NCBI RefSeq assembly: GCF_028278985.1
Contig: NZ_JANQTA010000019.1
Coordinates: forward strand, 1-43,544
Length of the DNA: 43,544 nt
From: Candidatus Nitrosopumilus sp.
Lineage (GTDB): Archaea; Thermoproteota; Nitrososphaeria; Nitrososphaerales; Nitrosopumilaceae
Direction of reading: 5' to 3'
A program made the translations under genes and the position numbers. Positions 43,450 to 43,544 of this stretch are shown in pieces (within the stretch, counting starts at the first letter, position 1; each line of letters starts with the position of its first letter). The notes beneath the pieces were generated by a model that was not told the origin of the DNA, did not search any database, and saw only the letters and a list, made by a program, of their open reading frames with translations.

Positions 43450-43544
43450 GCCAGCACTGTTGCTTCCCAAGGGCTCTCGCATCTTAGTAGCACAACAGCG
43501 ACGTCAGGTTTGACTTCCAAGTTCGGAAAGGGATTGGGTCGCAC
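43450..43544 (-). rRNA. 5S ribosomal RNA, partial
   Basis: On the minus strand the sequence contains the 5S core: CCCTTTCCGAACTTGGAAGT, the CCGAAC and GGAAGTCAA loop, followed by GCGAGAGCCC and a 3' end CAACAGTGCTGGC. The 5' part, including the pairing strand of helix I, is cut by the window edge. The T-rich stretch just after the 3' end may serve as a terminator. The 3' boundary is estimated. Confidence 0.88.

Overview
The window is a stretch of an ammonia-oxidising archaeon of the Nitrosopumilus type (Thaumarchaeota/Nitrososphaeria). The evidence is AT-rich DNA, archaeal information-processing genes (RpoN, uS2, uS4, uS13, archaeal GluRS), secreted proteins with a VPEFG C-terminal sorting tail, WxKNNAKWW repeats, many TTG starts, and TATA boxes about 26 bp ahead of start codons (leaderless transcripts). 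No taxonomic search was run. There is no transposon, prophage or CRISPR array; the region is core genome with a few lineage-specific genes.

Layout. 1-1925: three tandem PEFG surface-protein genes, the first cut by the window edge. 1926-6910: a nickel-pincer-nucleotide (NPN) cofactor set: cysteine desulfurase, larE and larC on the minus strand, then malate dehydrogenase and larB on the plus strand. 6982-8562: a radical SAM enzyme. 8557-13165: secreted or surface proteins, one with a 20-fold Glu-Pro repeat and CFI-box, one of 1067 aa with two WxKNNAKWW repeats. 13253-19367: metal homeostasis, namely a CDF exporter, a four-gene Zn/Mn-type ABC importer, a striking 72-bp operator array, a small membrane protein and a winged-helix protein. 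19439-20914: a 50-aa Cys-rich protein and ribosomal proteins uS13 and uS4 with low-complexity tails. 20967-25727: glmS, cobT-like, an MBL hydrolase, NAD(P)HX epimerase and a translin-family protein. 25744-33119: tRNA-Leu, then the rpoN-eno-rps2-mvk-ipk-idi-idsA-gltX superoperon, which joins translation and transcription genes to isoprenoid lipid precursor synthesis. 33126-38311: small metabolic and hypothetical genes, tRNA-His, a 26-aa membrane peptide, CorA and a GRGTG-repeat protein. 38375-41681: transaldolase, transketolase C-subunit, and a transketolase N-subunit fused to ribulose-phosphate 3-epimerase. 41799-43544: leucyl aminopeptidase, a 42-aa C2H2 zinc finger and a partial 5S rRNA.

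The points most worth following are: (a) NPN cofactor synthesis (LarB, LarC, and a three-Cys LarE beside a cysteine desulfurase) with no lactate racemase LarA in view; (b) the transketolase-epimerase fusion within a complete non-oxidative pentose phosphate cassette; (c) four near-palindromic TTAGC-type boxes at 19-20 bp spacing filling the space between the metal importer and a divergent membrane-protein gene; (d) a type I IPP isomerase whose catalytic Cys67 position is Ala; and (e) several tiny proteins (26, 42 and 50 aa).
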